The notes under the pieces are model-generated. The model saw only the letters and a list, made by a program, of their open reading frames with translations, had not been told where the DNA came from and did not search any database. From assembly GCF_003097515.1 (NCBI RefSeq), contig NZ_CP029188.1, positions 744,001 through 808,000 on the forward strand: a stretch of DNA of 64,000 nucleotides, given 5' to 3'. Positions 8,952 through 17,787 of this stretch are shown here, piece after piece. The translations under genes were made by a program, and so were the position numbers. The stretch's first letter is position 1. Each line of letters opens with the position of its first letter. The stretch is from Streptomyces tirandamycinicus (GTDB lineage Bacteria; Actinomycetota; Actinomycetes; Streptomycetales; Streptomycetaceae).

Positions 8952-9883
8952 CTCGGCCCTCCTTGCGATCGGTGATGCCCGTGGGAGCCCATGGGAGCCC
9001 GTGGGTGCGCCGGCCGGCGCACCGGGGGAGCCTCCGTCGCGGCCCGGTCGGCCACCACCCCTTCGGCCGCCCCGCCCCGGTCGGCCGTCGCGCCCCGGTC
9101 GGCCACAGCCCCCTCGGCCGCCGCGGCCCGCTCCGCCGTCGCGGCGCCGAGGTACGCGGGGCGCTCCCCTCCCCCGTGGACCAGCAGCGACGCCCCGCTG
9201 ATGTAGGCGGCCCGCCCGGACGCGAGGAACACCGCCGCGTCCCCGATCTCGTCCGGCTCCGCGATGCGGCCCAGCGGCACGGTGCGACCCACCGCGGCGA
9301 TGCCGTGCTCGTCGCCGTAGTGGAGGTGCGACAGTTCCGTGCGGACCATGCCGGGCACGATCGTGTTCACCCGCACCTCGGGCGCCCACTCCACCGCCAT
9401 GGTCCGCGCGAGGCTCTCCAGTCCCGCCTTGGCAGCCCCGTAGGCGGCCGTTCCGGGTGACGGCCTGGTGCCGCTGACGCTGCCGACCATCACGACGCAC
9501 CCGCGCGCGGCGCGCAGCAGGCCGTGGGCAGCGAGCGAGGCGGTCAGCGGTGCCGTCAGGTTCAGTTCCAGCACCCGTGCGTGCCGGGCGGGGCCGCCGT
9601 CCCGCAGCAGCCGGTACGGCGCGCCTCCGGCGTTGTTGACCAGGACGTCGAGCCGGCCGTGGCGGTGGGCGACCCGGGCGAAGAGGTTTTCGACGGCCGC
9701 CGGGTCCCGCAGGTCGACGGGCAGGAACCGGGCCGTGCGGCCGGCCGACACGACGGGCGCGTCCGGTGGCCTGCGGGCGCAGACGACGACGTCCGCCCCG
9801 GCCGCCAGGAACGCCCGTGCGATGCCCGCGCCGACGCCGCGGGTTCCGCCGGTGACGACGGCGACCCTCCCGTCCAGCTCCAT
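8948..9883 (-). CDS. SDR-family dehydrogenase (Rv3549c-like)
   Basis: The 311-residue product has TGGTRGVGAGIA (cofactor loop), NNAGG, a Ser in VGSVSGT and YGAAKAG, so it should be an active NAD(P)-dependent oxidoreductase. The SDR core ends near residue 245 (SLLVHGGGER). The last 65 residues are a low-complexity tail of AAAEGAVADRGATADRG-type repeats absent from ordinary SDRs. AGGAAGG precedes ATG 9883. It is the first gene of a leftward pair starting at a divergent promoter with a KstR2-like operator. Likely role: steroid ring C/D degradation, inferred from neighbours. Confidence 0.85.
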   Translation of the reverse strand: MELDGRVAVVTGGTRGVGAGIARAFLAAGADVVVCARRPPDAPVVSAGRTARFLPVDLRDPAAVENLFARVAHRHGRLDVLVNNAGGAPYRLLRDGGPARHARVLELNLTAPLTASLAAHGLLRAARGCVVMVGSVSGTRPSPGTAAYGAAKAGLESLARTMAVEWAPEVRVNTIVPGMVRTELSHLHYGDEHGIAAVGRTVPLGRIAEPDEIGDAAVFLASGRAAYISGASLLVHGGGERPAYLGAATAERAAAAEGAVADRGATADRGGAAEGVVADRAATEAPPVRRPAHPRAPMGSHGHHRSQGGPR

Positions 9884-9911
9884 CGGCTGCTACCTTCCTG
9901 ACGAACAGTCA

Positions 9912-9930
9912 CCTAACAAACGTTTGGTGG
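9912..9930. promoter_or_regulatory. KstR2-like operator A
   Basis: An imperfect palindrome whose core AACAAACGTTTGGT (9915-9928) fits the mycobacterial KstR2 consensus AnCAAGnnCTTGnT, as I remember it, at all but two symmetric positions (G to A, C to T). It sits midway between the divergent SDR pair (start 9883) and echA20 (start 9950), so one bound repressor could control both. A very similar element occurs at 21103-21122. Confidence 0.65.
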
Positions 9931-9949
9931 AAAGGTAGCTGATCCGCTG

Positions 9950-10693
9950 ATGGGTGTCTCCACCGCGAACCCGGAGCGGGGGGTGTCCGTCGTGACGGTG
10001 GACTTCCCGCCCGTCAACGCCCTTCCCGTCCAGGCCTGGTACGAGCTCGCCGACGCGGTGCGCCGCGCGGGCCGGGATCCGGGTACCCGCTGCGTCGTCC
10101 TGGCCGCCGAGGGGCGGGGCTTCAACGCCGGTGTCGACATCAAGGAGTTGCAGCGCGATCCCGGGCACGAGGCCCTGATCGGCGCCAACCGGGGCTGCCA
10201 CGAGGCCTTCGGCGCGGTCTACGCGTGCGAGGTGCCGGTCGTCGCCGCCGTGCAGGGCTTCTGCCTGGGCGGCGGGATCGGGCTCGTCGGGAACGCCGAC
10301 GCCGTCGTGGCCTCCGACGACGCCTCCTTCGGGCTGCCGGAACTGGACCGCGGGGCCCTCGGCGCCGCCACCCACCTCGCCCGGCTCGTCCCCCAGCATC
10401 TGATGCGGACCCTGTACTACACCTCCCGCACCGTGACGGCCGCCGAACTGCACGCCCACGGCTCGGTGTGGCGGGTCGTCCCGCGCGACGGGCTCCGCGC
10501 CGCGGCCCTGGAGCTGGCGCGCGAGATCGCCGCCAAGGACGGCCGTCTCCTCCGGCTGGCCAAGGCCGCCATCAACGGCATCGACCCCGTGGACGTGCAC
10601 CGCAGCTACCGGTACGAGCAGGGCTTCACCTTCGAGGCGAACCTCGCCGGGACCGCGGGCCGCGTCCGGGACACCTTCGGCAAGGAGGCATGA
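9950..10693 (+). CDS. echA20: enoyl-CoA hydratase/isomerase family ring hydrolase, EchA20-like
   Basis: A 247-residue crotonase-fold protein, the same length as mycobacterial EchA20. It contains GFNAGVDIKELQ, the CoA-binding oxyanion segment, and GFCLGGGIGLVGNADAVVA. In the HIP-CoA pathway EchA20 hydrolytically opens a steroid-derived ring. It is the first gene of a rightward operon with ipdA, ipdB and ipdC, all nearly touching. Only AAAGG at 9931, somewhat distant, could serve as a ribosome site for ATG 9950. An ordinary enoyl-CoA hydratase is the alternative, but operon partners and adjacent operator favour EchA20. Confidence 0.82.
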   Translation: MGVSTANPERGVSVVTVDFPPVNALPVQAWYELADAVRRAGRDPGTRCVVLAAEGRGFNAGVDIKELQRDPGHEALIGANRGCHEAFGAVYACEVPVVAAVQGFCLGGGIGLVGNADAVVASDDASFGLPELDRGALGAATHLARLVPQHLMRTLYYTSRTVTAAELHAHGSVWRVVPRDGLRAAALELAREIAAKDGRLLRLAKAAINGIDPVDVHRSYRYEQGFTFEANLAGTAGRVRDTFGKEA

Positions 10694-10696
10694 CCC

Positions 10697-11548
10697 GTGG
10701 TGGACAAGACGATGACCGCCGACGACGTCGCGGGACGGCTGCGCAGCGGCATGACCCTCGGCATCGGCGGCTGGGGCTCGCGGCGCAAGCCGATGGCGCT
10801 GGTGCGGGCGGTGCTGCGGTCCGGGGTCACCGATCTGACCGTGGTCTCCTACGGCGGCCCGGACGTGGGGATGCTGTGCGCGGCGGGGCGGGTGCGCAGG
10901 CTCGTCGCGCCGTTCGCGACACTCGACTCGGTCCCGCTGGAGCCCCACTTCCGGGCGGCGCGCGAGGCGGGGACGATCGCGATGACGGAGCTGGACGAGG
11001 CGATGTTCATGTGGGGGCTGCACGCCGCCGCCAACCGGCTCCCCTTCATGCCCGTGCGGGCCGGCCTCGGCTCGGACGTCATGCGGGTCAACCCGGAGCT
11101 GCGCACGGTCCGTTCACCGTACGACGACGGCGAGGAGTTCGTCGCCGCCCCCGCGCTGCGCCTGGACGCCGCCCTCGTCCACCTCAACCGCGCCGACCGC
11201 CTCGGCAACGGCCAGTACCTGGGGCCGGACCCCTACTTCGACGACCTCTTCTGCGAGGCGGCCGACGAGGCGTACCTGTCGTGCGAGCGGCTGGTGGAGA
11301 CGGGCGGGCTGGCCGAGGGCGCCGCCCCGCAGACCCTGCTGGTCGGACGGCACAGCGTCTCCGGCGTCGTCGAGGCCCCGGGCGGGGCGCACTTCACCTC
11401 CTGCGCCCCCGACCACGCCCGTGACGAGCCGTTCCAGCGGATGTACGCGACCACGCCCTGGGCCGAGTTCGCCGGGCGCTTCCTGTCCGGTCCCGACGAG
11501 CACGCCTACAGCCGCGCCGTGCGGGCCTGGCACGAGGGGCAGCGGTGA
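10697..11548 (+). CDS. ipdA: CoA-transferase family alpha subunit, IpdA-like
   Basis: A 283-residue class I CoA-transferase alpha subunit. The family start MTLGIGGWGSRRKPMALVRA and the stretch ELDEAMFMWGLHAAANRLPF followed by MPVRAGLGSDV match what I remember of IpdA. In that enzyme IpdAB acts as a ring-opening hydrolase (retro-Claisen) on the last steroid ring, with a catalytic Glu in this region of IpdA. Start GTG 10697 lies eight bases after AAGGAGG, itself inside the end of echA20. It overlaps ipdB by GTGA, consistent with coupled synthesis of a heteromer. Confidence 0.85.
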   Translation: MVDKTMTADDVAGRLRSGMTLGIGGWGSRRKPMALVRAVLRSGVTDLTVVSYGGPDVGMLCAAGRVRRLVAPFATLDSVPLEPHFRAAREAGTIAMTELDEAMFMWGLHAAANRLPFMPVRAGLGSDVMRVNPELRTVRSPYDDGEEFVAAPALRLDAALVHLNRADRLGNGQYLGPDPYFDDLFCEAADEAYLSCERLVETGGLAEGAAPQTLLVGRHSVSGVVEAPGGAHFTSCAPDHARDEPFQRMYATTPWAEFAGRFLSGPDEHAYSRAVRAWHEGQR

Positions 11549-12294
11549 CCGCCGCCCGGCCCCCGCTCCCGGCGCCGTCCCGGTCCGAGTACTGCGTGAT
11601 CGCCTGCGCCGAGGCGTGGCGCGGCGCCGGGGAGGTCCTGGCGAGCCCCATGGGGCTGATCCCCTCGCTCGGGGCCCGGCTCGCCCGGTGCACCTTCTCC
11701 CCCGATCTGCTGCTCACCGACGGCGAGGCGCTGCTCGTCGGTCCCGGCGGCGAGGTGGAGGGCTGGCTTCCGTACCGCCGCCATCTCACCATGGTCACCG
11801 GCGGCAGACGGCACGTGATGATGGGCGCGAGCCAGCTCGACCGCCACGGCAACCAGAACATCTCCTGCATCGGCGACTGGGCCCGGCCGGCGCGCCAGCT
11901 GCTCGGGGTGCGCGGGGCGCCGGTCAACACGCTCAACCATCCGGTGAGTTACTGGGTCCCCCGGCACTCTGCCCGGGTCTTCGTCGAGAAGGTCGACATG
12001 GTCAGCGGCGTCGGGTACGACCGGGCCCGGGGGGCGCGCTTCCACCGCGTCCCGCGTGTCGTGACGGACCTGGGCGTCCTCGACTTCGAGACGCCGGACC
12101 GCTCGATGCGGCTGGCCTCCCTGCACCCCGGGGTCACCGTGGAGCAGGTCCGGGAGGCCACCGGCTTTCCGCTCGCCGTCCCCGGCGGCGGGCCCGTCCC
12201 GTACACCCGCGAACCCACGGCCGAGGAGCTGCGGCTCGTCCGCGAGGTGCTCGACCCGGACGGCCGGCGCGATCGCGGGATCGGGGCCCGATGA
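11545..12294 (+). CDS. ipdB: CoA-transferase family beta subunit, IpdB-like
   Basis: The 249-residue product pairs with IpdA; mycobacterial IpdB is about 250 residues. It reads SEYCVIACAEAWRGAGE, then SPMGLIPSLGARLA, MMGASQLDRHGNQN and NTLNHPVSYWVPRHS. Typical CoA-transferases carry a catalytic Glu in the beta subunit; here the corresponding stretch looks like the IpdB type, in which that residue is not used. GTG 11545 overlaps the ipdA stop and its own stop overlaps ipdC as ATGA. Role: ring opening of the final bicyclic steroid intermediate, by homology. Confidence 0.85.
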   Translation: MTAARPPLPAPSRSEYCVIACAEAWRGAGEVLASPMGLIPSLGARLARCTFSPDLLLTDGEALLVGPGGEVEGWLPYRRHLTMVTGGRRHVMMGASQLDRHGNQNISCIGDWARPARQLLGVRGAPVNTLNHPVSYWVPRHSARVFVEKVDMVSGVGYDRARGARFHRVPRVVTDLGVLDFETPDRSMRLASLHPGVTVEQVREATGFPLAVPGGGPVPYTREPTAEELRLVREVLDPDGRRDRGIGAR

Positions 12295-13346
12295 GGACGG
12301 CGCTCACCGAGCTCACCGGGGTGCGGCACCCCGTCGTCCAGACCGGCATGGGGTGGGTGGCCGGTCCCCGGCTGGTCTCGGCGGCCGCGAACGCCGGGGC
12401 CCTGGGCATCCTGGCGTCCGCCACGATGACGCCCGCCGGGCTGCGGCGGGCGGTACGCGAGGTGAAGGGCCGCACGGACGCTCCGTTCGGGGTCAATATG
12501 CGGGCGGACGCCGGGGACGCCCGGGAGCGGGTGCGGATCATCGTGGACGAGGGCGTACGGGTGGCGTCGTTCGCCCTGGCCCCGTCCCGGGAGCTGGTCG
12601 CGGAGCTCAAGGACGCGGGCGTGGTCGTGATCCCCTCCGTCGGTGCCCGGCGCCACGCCGAGAAGGTCGCCGCCTGGGGCGCGGACGCGGTGATCGTGCA
12701 GGGCGGCGAGGGCGGCGGGCACACGGGGGACGTGGCGACGACCGTGCTGCTGCCGCAGGTGGTGGACGCGGTGGACATCCCCGTGGTCGCGGCGGGCGGT
12801 TTCCACGACGGGCGCGGTCTGGTGGCGGCGCTCGCGTACGGGGCCGCGGGCATCGCCATGGGCACCCGCTTCCTGCTCACGTCCGACTCGACCGTGCCGG
12901 ACGCGGTGAAGGCCCGCTATCTGGCGGCGTCCGTCAGGGACGTCACCGTCACCACCGCCGTCGACGGCCTGCCGCACCGGATGCTGCGGTCCGACCTGGT
13001 CGAGACCCTGGAACGGGCGGGCCGCACCCGTGCGCTGCTCCACGCGCTGCGCAGGGCGGCGGGCTTCCGGAGGATCTCCGGGCAGTCCTGGCGGGAGATG
13101 GCCCGCGACGGCCTGGCGCTGCGGCACGGCAGGGACCTCTCGTGGAGCCAGGTGCTGCTCGCCGCCAACACCCCGATGCTGCTGCGGGCGGCGATGGTCG
13201 AGGGCCGCACCGATCTCGGCGTGATGGCGTCCGGCCAGGTCGCGGGCGTGATCGAGGACCTGCCGAGCTGCGCGGAACTGGTGGGCCGGGTGATGGCGGA
13301 GGCGGAGGGGGCGCTGCGGGGGCTGCGCCTGGGGACCACGGGCTGA
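12291..13346 (+). CDS. ipdC: nitropropane-dioxygenase-like flavin reductase, IpdC-like
   Basis: A 351-residue TIM-barrel flavoprotein of the 2-nitropropane dioxygenase superfamily. It shows VVQTGMGWVAGPRL at the start, FGVNMRADAG, VIVQGGEGGGHTGD for FMN phosphate binding, VVAAGGF, and GAAGIAMGTRFLLT. Rv3553 (IpdC) has about the same length and position after ipdAB and is required for HIP catabolism. ATG 12291 overlaps the ipdB stop by four bases. True nitronate monooxygenase is the alternative, but context strongly favours IpdC. The operon ends here; the next gene has its own promoter. Confidence 0.85.
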   Translation: MRTALTELTGVRHPVVQTGMGWVAGPRLVSAAANAGALGILASATMTPAGLRRAVREVKGRTDAPFGVNMRADAGDARERVRIIVDEGVRVASFALAPSRELVAELKDAGVVVIPSVGARRHAEKVAAWGADAVIVQGGEGGGHTGDVATTVLLPQVVDAVDIPVVAAGGFHDGRGLVAALAYGAAGIAMGTRFLLTSDSTVPDAVKARYLAASVRDVTVTTAVDGLPHRMLRSDLVETLERAGRTRALLHALRRAAGFRRISGQSWREMARDGLALRHGRDLSWSQVLLAANTPMLLRAAMVEGRTDLGVMASGQVAGVIEDLPSCAELVGRVMAEAEGALRGLRLGTTG

Positions 13347-13351
13347 GCCAC

Positions 13352-13406
13352 CCGGGCCGGGCGGTGTGCGCAGTGCCCCCGGGCCGGGCGGTGTGCGCAG
13401 TGGCCC
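13352..13406. repeat. 27-bp direct repeat (two copies)
   Basis: The sequence beginning CCGGGCCGGGCGGTGTGCGC occurs at 13352 and again at 13379, right after the ipdC stop. The rest of the gap (13407-13574) is GC-rich with nothing recognisable. Confidence 0.85.
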
Positions 13407-13576
13407 CGCTTGCCGCCTCCGGCCCGCCGCGCGGGCCCCCGGACCGGAACGCCCCGCGCGGGCCCGGCCGGTGTCCCCGTCCGGGCCGGGACGGCCATCG
13501 CACCACGGCCCCGGGGCGGAGCGCCCGGCCTCGGACGTACCCCGGAAGGGCGCCCGGGCGGCCGACCCGGACAAGT

Positions 13577-13610
13577 AAGTCAAGCCTTACCTTCCAGGCG
13601 ACTTGCCCGC
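13577..13610 (+). promoter_or_regulatory. promoter of the HelR-type gene with overlapping inverted repeat
   Basis: TTACCT (13587-13592) and CATAGT, 17 bases further on, form a plausible -35/-10 pair. The -35 lies inside an imperfect 17-bp palindrome at 13577-13593 (AAGTCAAGCCTTACCTT, 13 of 17 positions symmetric). This palindrome has the general look of a DtxR/IdeR-type iron box but does not match the consensus well. I did not recognise a rifamycin-associated element here. Confidence 0.4.
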
Positions 13611-13644
13611 ATAGTGGAGGGCCGAGCCGGGAGGAGAACCGCCG

Positions 13645-15744
13645 TTGTCGCAGTTCAATGCGGATGCCGTGCAGCAAGTCGAGAGGGAGCAGGCCCAGGT
13701 GACCGCCGTGTACGGGTTGCTGGACGAGCGGCTGACGGAGGTACGGGCCCAACTGGCGGACGTGCTCAGGTCGCCCGCCGACGGCCCCGGCGAGGTGTAC
13801 GCGCGCGAAGTCGCAGCGGAGCGTCTGGCGCGGCGGCTTCGCCTGCTGGAGGGTGCCGAGGAAGGGCTGGTATTCGGCCGGATCGACGGCGCCGACGGCA
13901 CCGTCCTGCGCATCGGACGGCTCGGCCTGCGCACGGGCGGGCAGGACCTGCCGCTGCTCGTCGACTGGCGAGCCGAGGCGGCGCGGCCCTTCTACGCCGC
14001 CACGGCCGTCCACCCGATGGGGCTGCGCCGACGCCGTCATCTGCGCGTCGAGGACCGCCGGGTACGCGCGGTGAGCGACGAACTGTTGGACGGTTCCGCA
14101 CCCGTCGCCGGCGACATCGTCGGCGACGGACCGCTGGCGGAGGCGCTGGAGGCGCGGCGCACGGGGCGGATGCGTGCGGCGGTGGCGACGCTGCAGGCGG
14201 AGCAGGACGCGATCGTCCGGTCTCCGCACCAGGGGGTGACGGTGGTGCAGGGCGGCCCCGGCACCGGCAAGACCGTCGTCGCCCTGCACCGCGCGGCGTA
14301 CGTGCTGTACGCGTCACCGAACGCCGCTGGGCGCGGTGTGCTGGTGCTCGGGCCGAACGCGCGCTTCCTCGACTACGTCTCCCGGGTGCTCCCCTCGCTC
14401 GGCGAGAACGACGTGGTCCTGACGACGTGCGGGGAACTGACCGGGGTGGTGCCCGCGGCGGTGGAGCCGTCCGATGTCGCGCGCCTCAAAGGGCGTTCCG
14501 CGCTGGCCGGGGCGCTGGCGGGGCTGGTGCGCTCCCGGCAGGCACCCGGCGGAGGGCTCGTGGTGCGTGTGGGGCAGGAGCGGGTCCGCCTGAACGGCAC
14601 GGACGTCGCCGCGGCGCGGGAGGCCGCGGTGGCGAGCGGCCTGGCGCACAACCGGGCGCGGAAGGTGTTCAAGGACCAGCTGATCGACGCTGTCGTGGCC
14701 GCGCTGCGGCGCGGCGCCGTCGAGGCCCTGGCGCACATCGACGCCGAGGTCGCCGAGAGCACGGGCATGGATCTCGATGCCGCGGCCGAGGCCGACCTGC
14801 GGGCTCTCGGCTTCGACGGCGGGCCTGCCGCGGACCCGGCCGGGATGTTCGACGCGGACGCGGTCCGCGACGGCCTCGTGGCCGACGCCCACGTCGAGCG
14901 CGCGGTGGAGTCGCTCTGGCCGCGGCTGACACCGGAAGCGGTCGTCAGCGCCCTGCTGACGGACCCTCACACGGCCGCCGGGTGTCTGCCGTCGTTCACC
15001 AGTGACGAACGCGCCCGATTGACGCGTTCCCCTGATGCCCCGGAGTCGTGGACCGATGCCGACGTACCGCTGCTGGACGAGGCGGCGGAGCTGGTCGACG
15101 GGCCTCCGGAGGCGACGTTCGGGCACATCGTCGTGGACGAGGCCCAGGAGCTCACCGCCATGCAGTGGCGGATGGTGATGCGCCGCTGTCCGGCCAGGTC
15201 GATGACGCTGGTGGGCGACTTCGCCCAGGCGGGCCCCGTGACGACGGCGAGCGACTGGTCCCAGGCGCTGGGCCCGCATCTCGGCAGCCGGTTCGCCCTG
15301 CACACCCTGACCGTCGGATATCGCACGACCCGGGAGATCCTGACGACCACCCACGGCCTGCTCGCGCGGATCGCCCCCGGTCAGACGCCGAGCCGGTCGA
15401 TCCGCCACGGCGATGCCCCCCGCAGCCTCACCGCGTGCCCGCGGACACTCGCCGACGCCGTGGTCGAGGAACTCCGGGCTCAGTCGGCGGCACATCCGGA
15501 CGAACTGCGGGCCGTGATCTGCGCGGACGCCCTGGTCGGGGACCTGGCGTCCGCGGGTGTCGAACGGTGGGCACGTCTCGTGCCGGCTTCCGAGGCCCGG
15601 GGCCTGGAGTTCGACGCGAGCGTGGTCGTCGGCCCGGAGGAGATCGTCGCGGCCCGCCCCGGCGGCGAGCGGGACCTGTACGTCGCCCTGACGCGTGCCA
15701 CCAAGAGACTGTGCACGATCGCCGTGGCCGCCGACCCCGCCTGA
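13645..15744 (+). CDS. helR: HelR/HelD-type RNA polymerase-recycling ATPase
   Basis: The 699-residue protein is an SF1 helicase-like ATPase. An N-terminal coiled region (residues 1-60) is followed by LLVDWRAEAARPFYAA. Walker A GGPGTGKT lies near residue 202, motif II VVDEAQELTAMQW near 495, then LVGDFAQAGP, VGYRTTREIL, SEARGLEFDASVVVG and VALTRATKRL. HelD/HelR proteins free stalled RNA polymerase, and HelR displaces rifamycins in Streptomyces; choosing HelR over plain HelD is not certain. The start is TTG 13645, with GGGAGGAG eight bases upstream. It interrupts the steroid cluster and has no obvious link to it. Confidence 0.85.
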   Translation: MSQFNADAVQQVEREQAQVTAVYGLLDERLTEVRAQLADVLRSPADGPGEVYAREVAAERLARRLRLLEGAEEGLVFGRIDGADGTVLRIGRLGLRTGGQDLPLLVDWRAEAARPFYAATAVHPMGLRRRRHLRVEDRRVRAVSDELLDGSAPVAGDIVGDGPLAEALEARRTGRMRAAVATLQAEQDAIVRSPHQGVTVVQGGPGTGKTVVALHRAAYVLYASPNAAGRGVLVLGPNARFLDYVSRVLPSLGENDVVLTTCGELTGVVPAAVEPSDVARLKGRSALAGALAGLVRSRQAPGGGLVVRVGQERVRLNGTDVAAAREAAVASGLAHNRARKVFKDQLIDAVVAALRRGAVEALAHIDAEVAESTGMDLDAAAEADLRALGFDGGPAADPAGMFDADAVRDGLVADAHVERAVESLWPRLTPEAVVSALLTDPHTAAGCLPSFTSDERARLTRSPDAPESWTDADVPLLDEAAELVDGPPEATFGHIVVDEAQELTAMQWRMVMRRCPARSMTLVGDFAQAGPVTTASDWSQALGPHLGSRFALHTLTVGYRTTREILTTTHGLLARIAPGQTPSRSIRHGDAPRSLTACPRTLADAVVEELRAQSAAHPDELRAVICADALVGDLASAGVERWARLVPASEARGLEFDASVVVGPEEIVAARPGGERDLYVALTRATKRLCTIAVAADPA

Positions 15745-15931
15745 CAGCCCGCCGGACCGCCTCCCGGCCCGGCTTCGAGGCCGGCCCGCACCACGCAGGA
15801 CATCGGGGAACGGAGGGCATCGGGGACCCGGCGGGGGCGCGCTGCGGCGGCCGACCCGGCACGGTCCCGGGTGGCTCGCCGCCCCTCGAACGGCCGCACG
15901 GAGCCATGGCTGCGCAGGCCCCGCACCGCCG

Positions 15932-17698
15932 CTAACGTGTCGCGGCCCTGCCGCCCCTCGTGCCGCCCCTCGGCCCGCCCTGCGGCCGGTCCGCGCCGCG
16001 TCCGTGCTTCTGCCGTGCGCCGTCCCCGGCACGTCCGGTGTCGCCGGTGCGTCGGGTGTCCCCGGTACGTCCGGTGTCGCCGCGTCCGGCACCGCCGCGG
16101 GCCGATCGCCCGGTTCCGGCACGCCCGGAGTCGGCTGATCCGCCGCCCTGCTTGCGGCCGGGCCGTCCGGTATCGGCGGCGCCCCGCCGCCGGCCACCGG
16201 CCTCGGCGCGCCCGCCGTCGCCGCGTCCGCCGTCACCGCGTCCGCCCCCGGGACGCCCGCCGGTGCCCTCGCCGACGACGTCGGCACGGCCGCCGCCGCC
16301 CCGCGGGCGCCTGCGCTTCGGCCGGGACTTCGCGGCGGGCGGCTGCGGAGCGGGGGGCGCCTCTACCGTCACCGCCACACCGGACGGTTCCCGGGCTCCG
16401 GTCAGCCGGGCCAGTTCCTCGTCGCTGGACCTGACCGCGACGGTGCGCGGGGAGATGCCGGCGTCCGACATCAGCCGGGTCATTTCACGCTTCTGGTCCG
16501 GCAGGACCAGGGTCACGACGCTGCCCGACTCGCCCGCCCGCGCGGTCCGGCCCCCTCGGTGCAGATAGTCCTTGTGGTCCGTCGGCGGATCGACGTTCAC
16601 GACCAGGTCCAGATCGTCCACGTGGATGCCACGGGCTGCGACATTGGTGGCCACCAGCGCGCTGACCTGGCCGTTCTTGAACTGGTCGAGGGTGCGGTTG
16701 CGCTGCGGCTGGCTCCGGCCGCCGTGCAGGCCCGCCGCTCGTACGCCGCTGGCCAGCAGCCGCTTGACCAGGCGGTCCACCGAACGCTTGGTGTCGAGGA
16801 AGAGGATGACGCGGCCGTCCCGGGCCGCTATCCGCACGGTGACGGCCTTCTTGTCCGTCTCGTCGGCGACATGGAGCACATGGTGCTCCATGGTGGTGAC
16901 GGCGCCTGCGGACGGGTCCACCGAGTGCACCACGGGGTCGCTCAGGAAGCCCCGTACCAGCCGGTCGATGTTCCGGTCCAGGGTGGCCGAGAACAGCATG
17001 CGCTGCCCGTCGGGGTCCACCTGCTTCAGCAGGGCGGTGACCTGCGGGAGGAAACCCATGTCGGCCATCTGGTCGGCCTCGTCCAGCACCGTGATCGCCA
17101 CTTCGCCGAGACGGCAGTCGCCGCGCTCGACGAGGTCCTGCAGCCGTCCGGGGGTCGCCACGAGCACCTCGGCGCCGCGCCGCAGGGCAGTGGCCTGCTT
17201 GGTGATCGACAGTCCTCCGACGACGGTCGCCAGACGCAGGTTCACCGCGGTCGCGTAGGGAGTGAGGGCGTCCGTCACCTGCTGGGCCAGCTCCCGCGTG
17301 GGAACGAGCACCAGGCCGAGGGGCGCCCCCGGCTCCGCCCGGCGCCCGGCGGTGCGGGCGAGCAGCGCCAGCCCGAAGGCGAGGGTCTTGCCGGAACCGG
17401 TACGCCCGCGCCCGAGGAGGTCACGGCCCGCGAGCGAGTTCGGCAGCGTCGCGGCCTGGATCGGGAACGGTGCCGTCACGCCCTGCGCGGCGAGGGCCTT
17501 CAGCAGCGCCGCCGGCAGGCCGGTCAGCTCCTCGAAGGCCCCGACGGCGGGCAGGGCGGGGACACGGGGCTCCGGGACGGTGAAGTCCTGCGGGGCCGTC
17601 GCGGGGCGGGCGCCGCCGGGCCTCTTCGGGGCCCGCTTCGCGGTGCGCTCGGCCGGCCGCCCGCGGGCGGGGCGAGCGGGGCGTGCGGAACGAGTCAT
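15932..17698 (-). CDS. DEAD-box RNA helicase, RhlE-like, with Gly/Arg-rich tail
   Basis: A 588-residue ATP-dependent RNA helicase. After a basic leader come the Q-motif region, GRTGSGKT near residue 102, PTRELAQQV, TPGRLQDL, VLDEADQMADMGF near 204, SAT, VATNVAARGIHVDDLD and HRGGRTARAGESG. The final 150 residues are low-complexity Gly/Arg/Asp repeats (RTGDTRRTGDTGRAGDG), typical of RNA-binding tails of RhlE/DeaD proteins. Start ATG 17698 has AGGAAGG seven bases upstream. It lies 89 bp downstream of the cold-shock gene, behind a strong hairpin, suggesting partial read-through and a cold-induced pair. Confidence 0.93.
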   Translation of the reverse strand: MTRSARPARPARGRPAERTAKRAPKRPGGARPATAPQDFTVPEPRVPALPAVGAFEELTGLPAALLKALAAQGVTAPFPIQAATLPNSLAGRDLLGRGRTGSGKTLAFGLALLARTAGRRAEPGAPLGLVLVPTRELAQQVTDALTPYATAVNLRLATVVGGLSITKQATALRRGAEVLVATPGRLQDLVERGDCRLGEVAITVLDEADQMADMGFLPQVTALLKQVDPDGQRMLFSATLDRNIDRLVRGFLSDPVVHSVDPSAGAVTTMEHHVLHVADETDKKAVTVRIAARDGRVILFLDTKRSVDRLVKRLLASGVRAAGLHGGRSQPQRNRTLDQFKNGQVSALVATNVAARGIHVDDLDLVVNVDPPTDHKDYLHRGGRTARAGESGSVVTLVLPDQKREMTRLMSDAGISPRTVAVRSSDEELARLTGAREPSGVAVTVEAPPAPQPPAAKSRPKRRRPRGGGGRADVVGEGTGGRPGGGRGDGGRGDGGRAEAGGRRRGAADTGRPGRKQGGGSADSGRAGTGRSARGGAGRGDTGRTGDTRRTGDTGRAGDGARQKHGRGADRPQGGPRGGTRGGRAATR

Positions 17699-17730
17699 GG
17701 ATTGCCTTCCTGGTGCTGGGCACAGCACAA

Positions 17731-17765
17731 GCCGGGGCCCGCACCGCGAGGGTGCGGGCCCCGGC
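17731..17765 (-). terminator. hairpin between the cold-shock gene and the RNA helicase
   Basis: A perfect 15-bp stem (arms 17731-17745 and 17751-17765, beginning GCCGGGGCCC) with a five-base loop lies just after the cold-shock gene stop. It should terminate most transcripts and set the ratio of cold-shock protein to helicase. Confidence 0.8.
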
Positions 17766-17787
17766 CGCGTGGTACGCGTCCCGAGGG

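Noticed and set aside
13347..13644. Rifamycin-associated element upstream of the HelR-type gene
   Set aside because: A CTTGCCGC stretch near 13408 shares a few bases with what I remember of the element but lacks the inverted-repeat symmetry.
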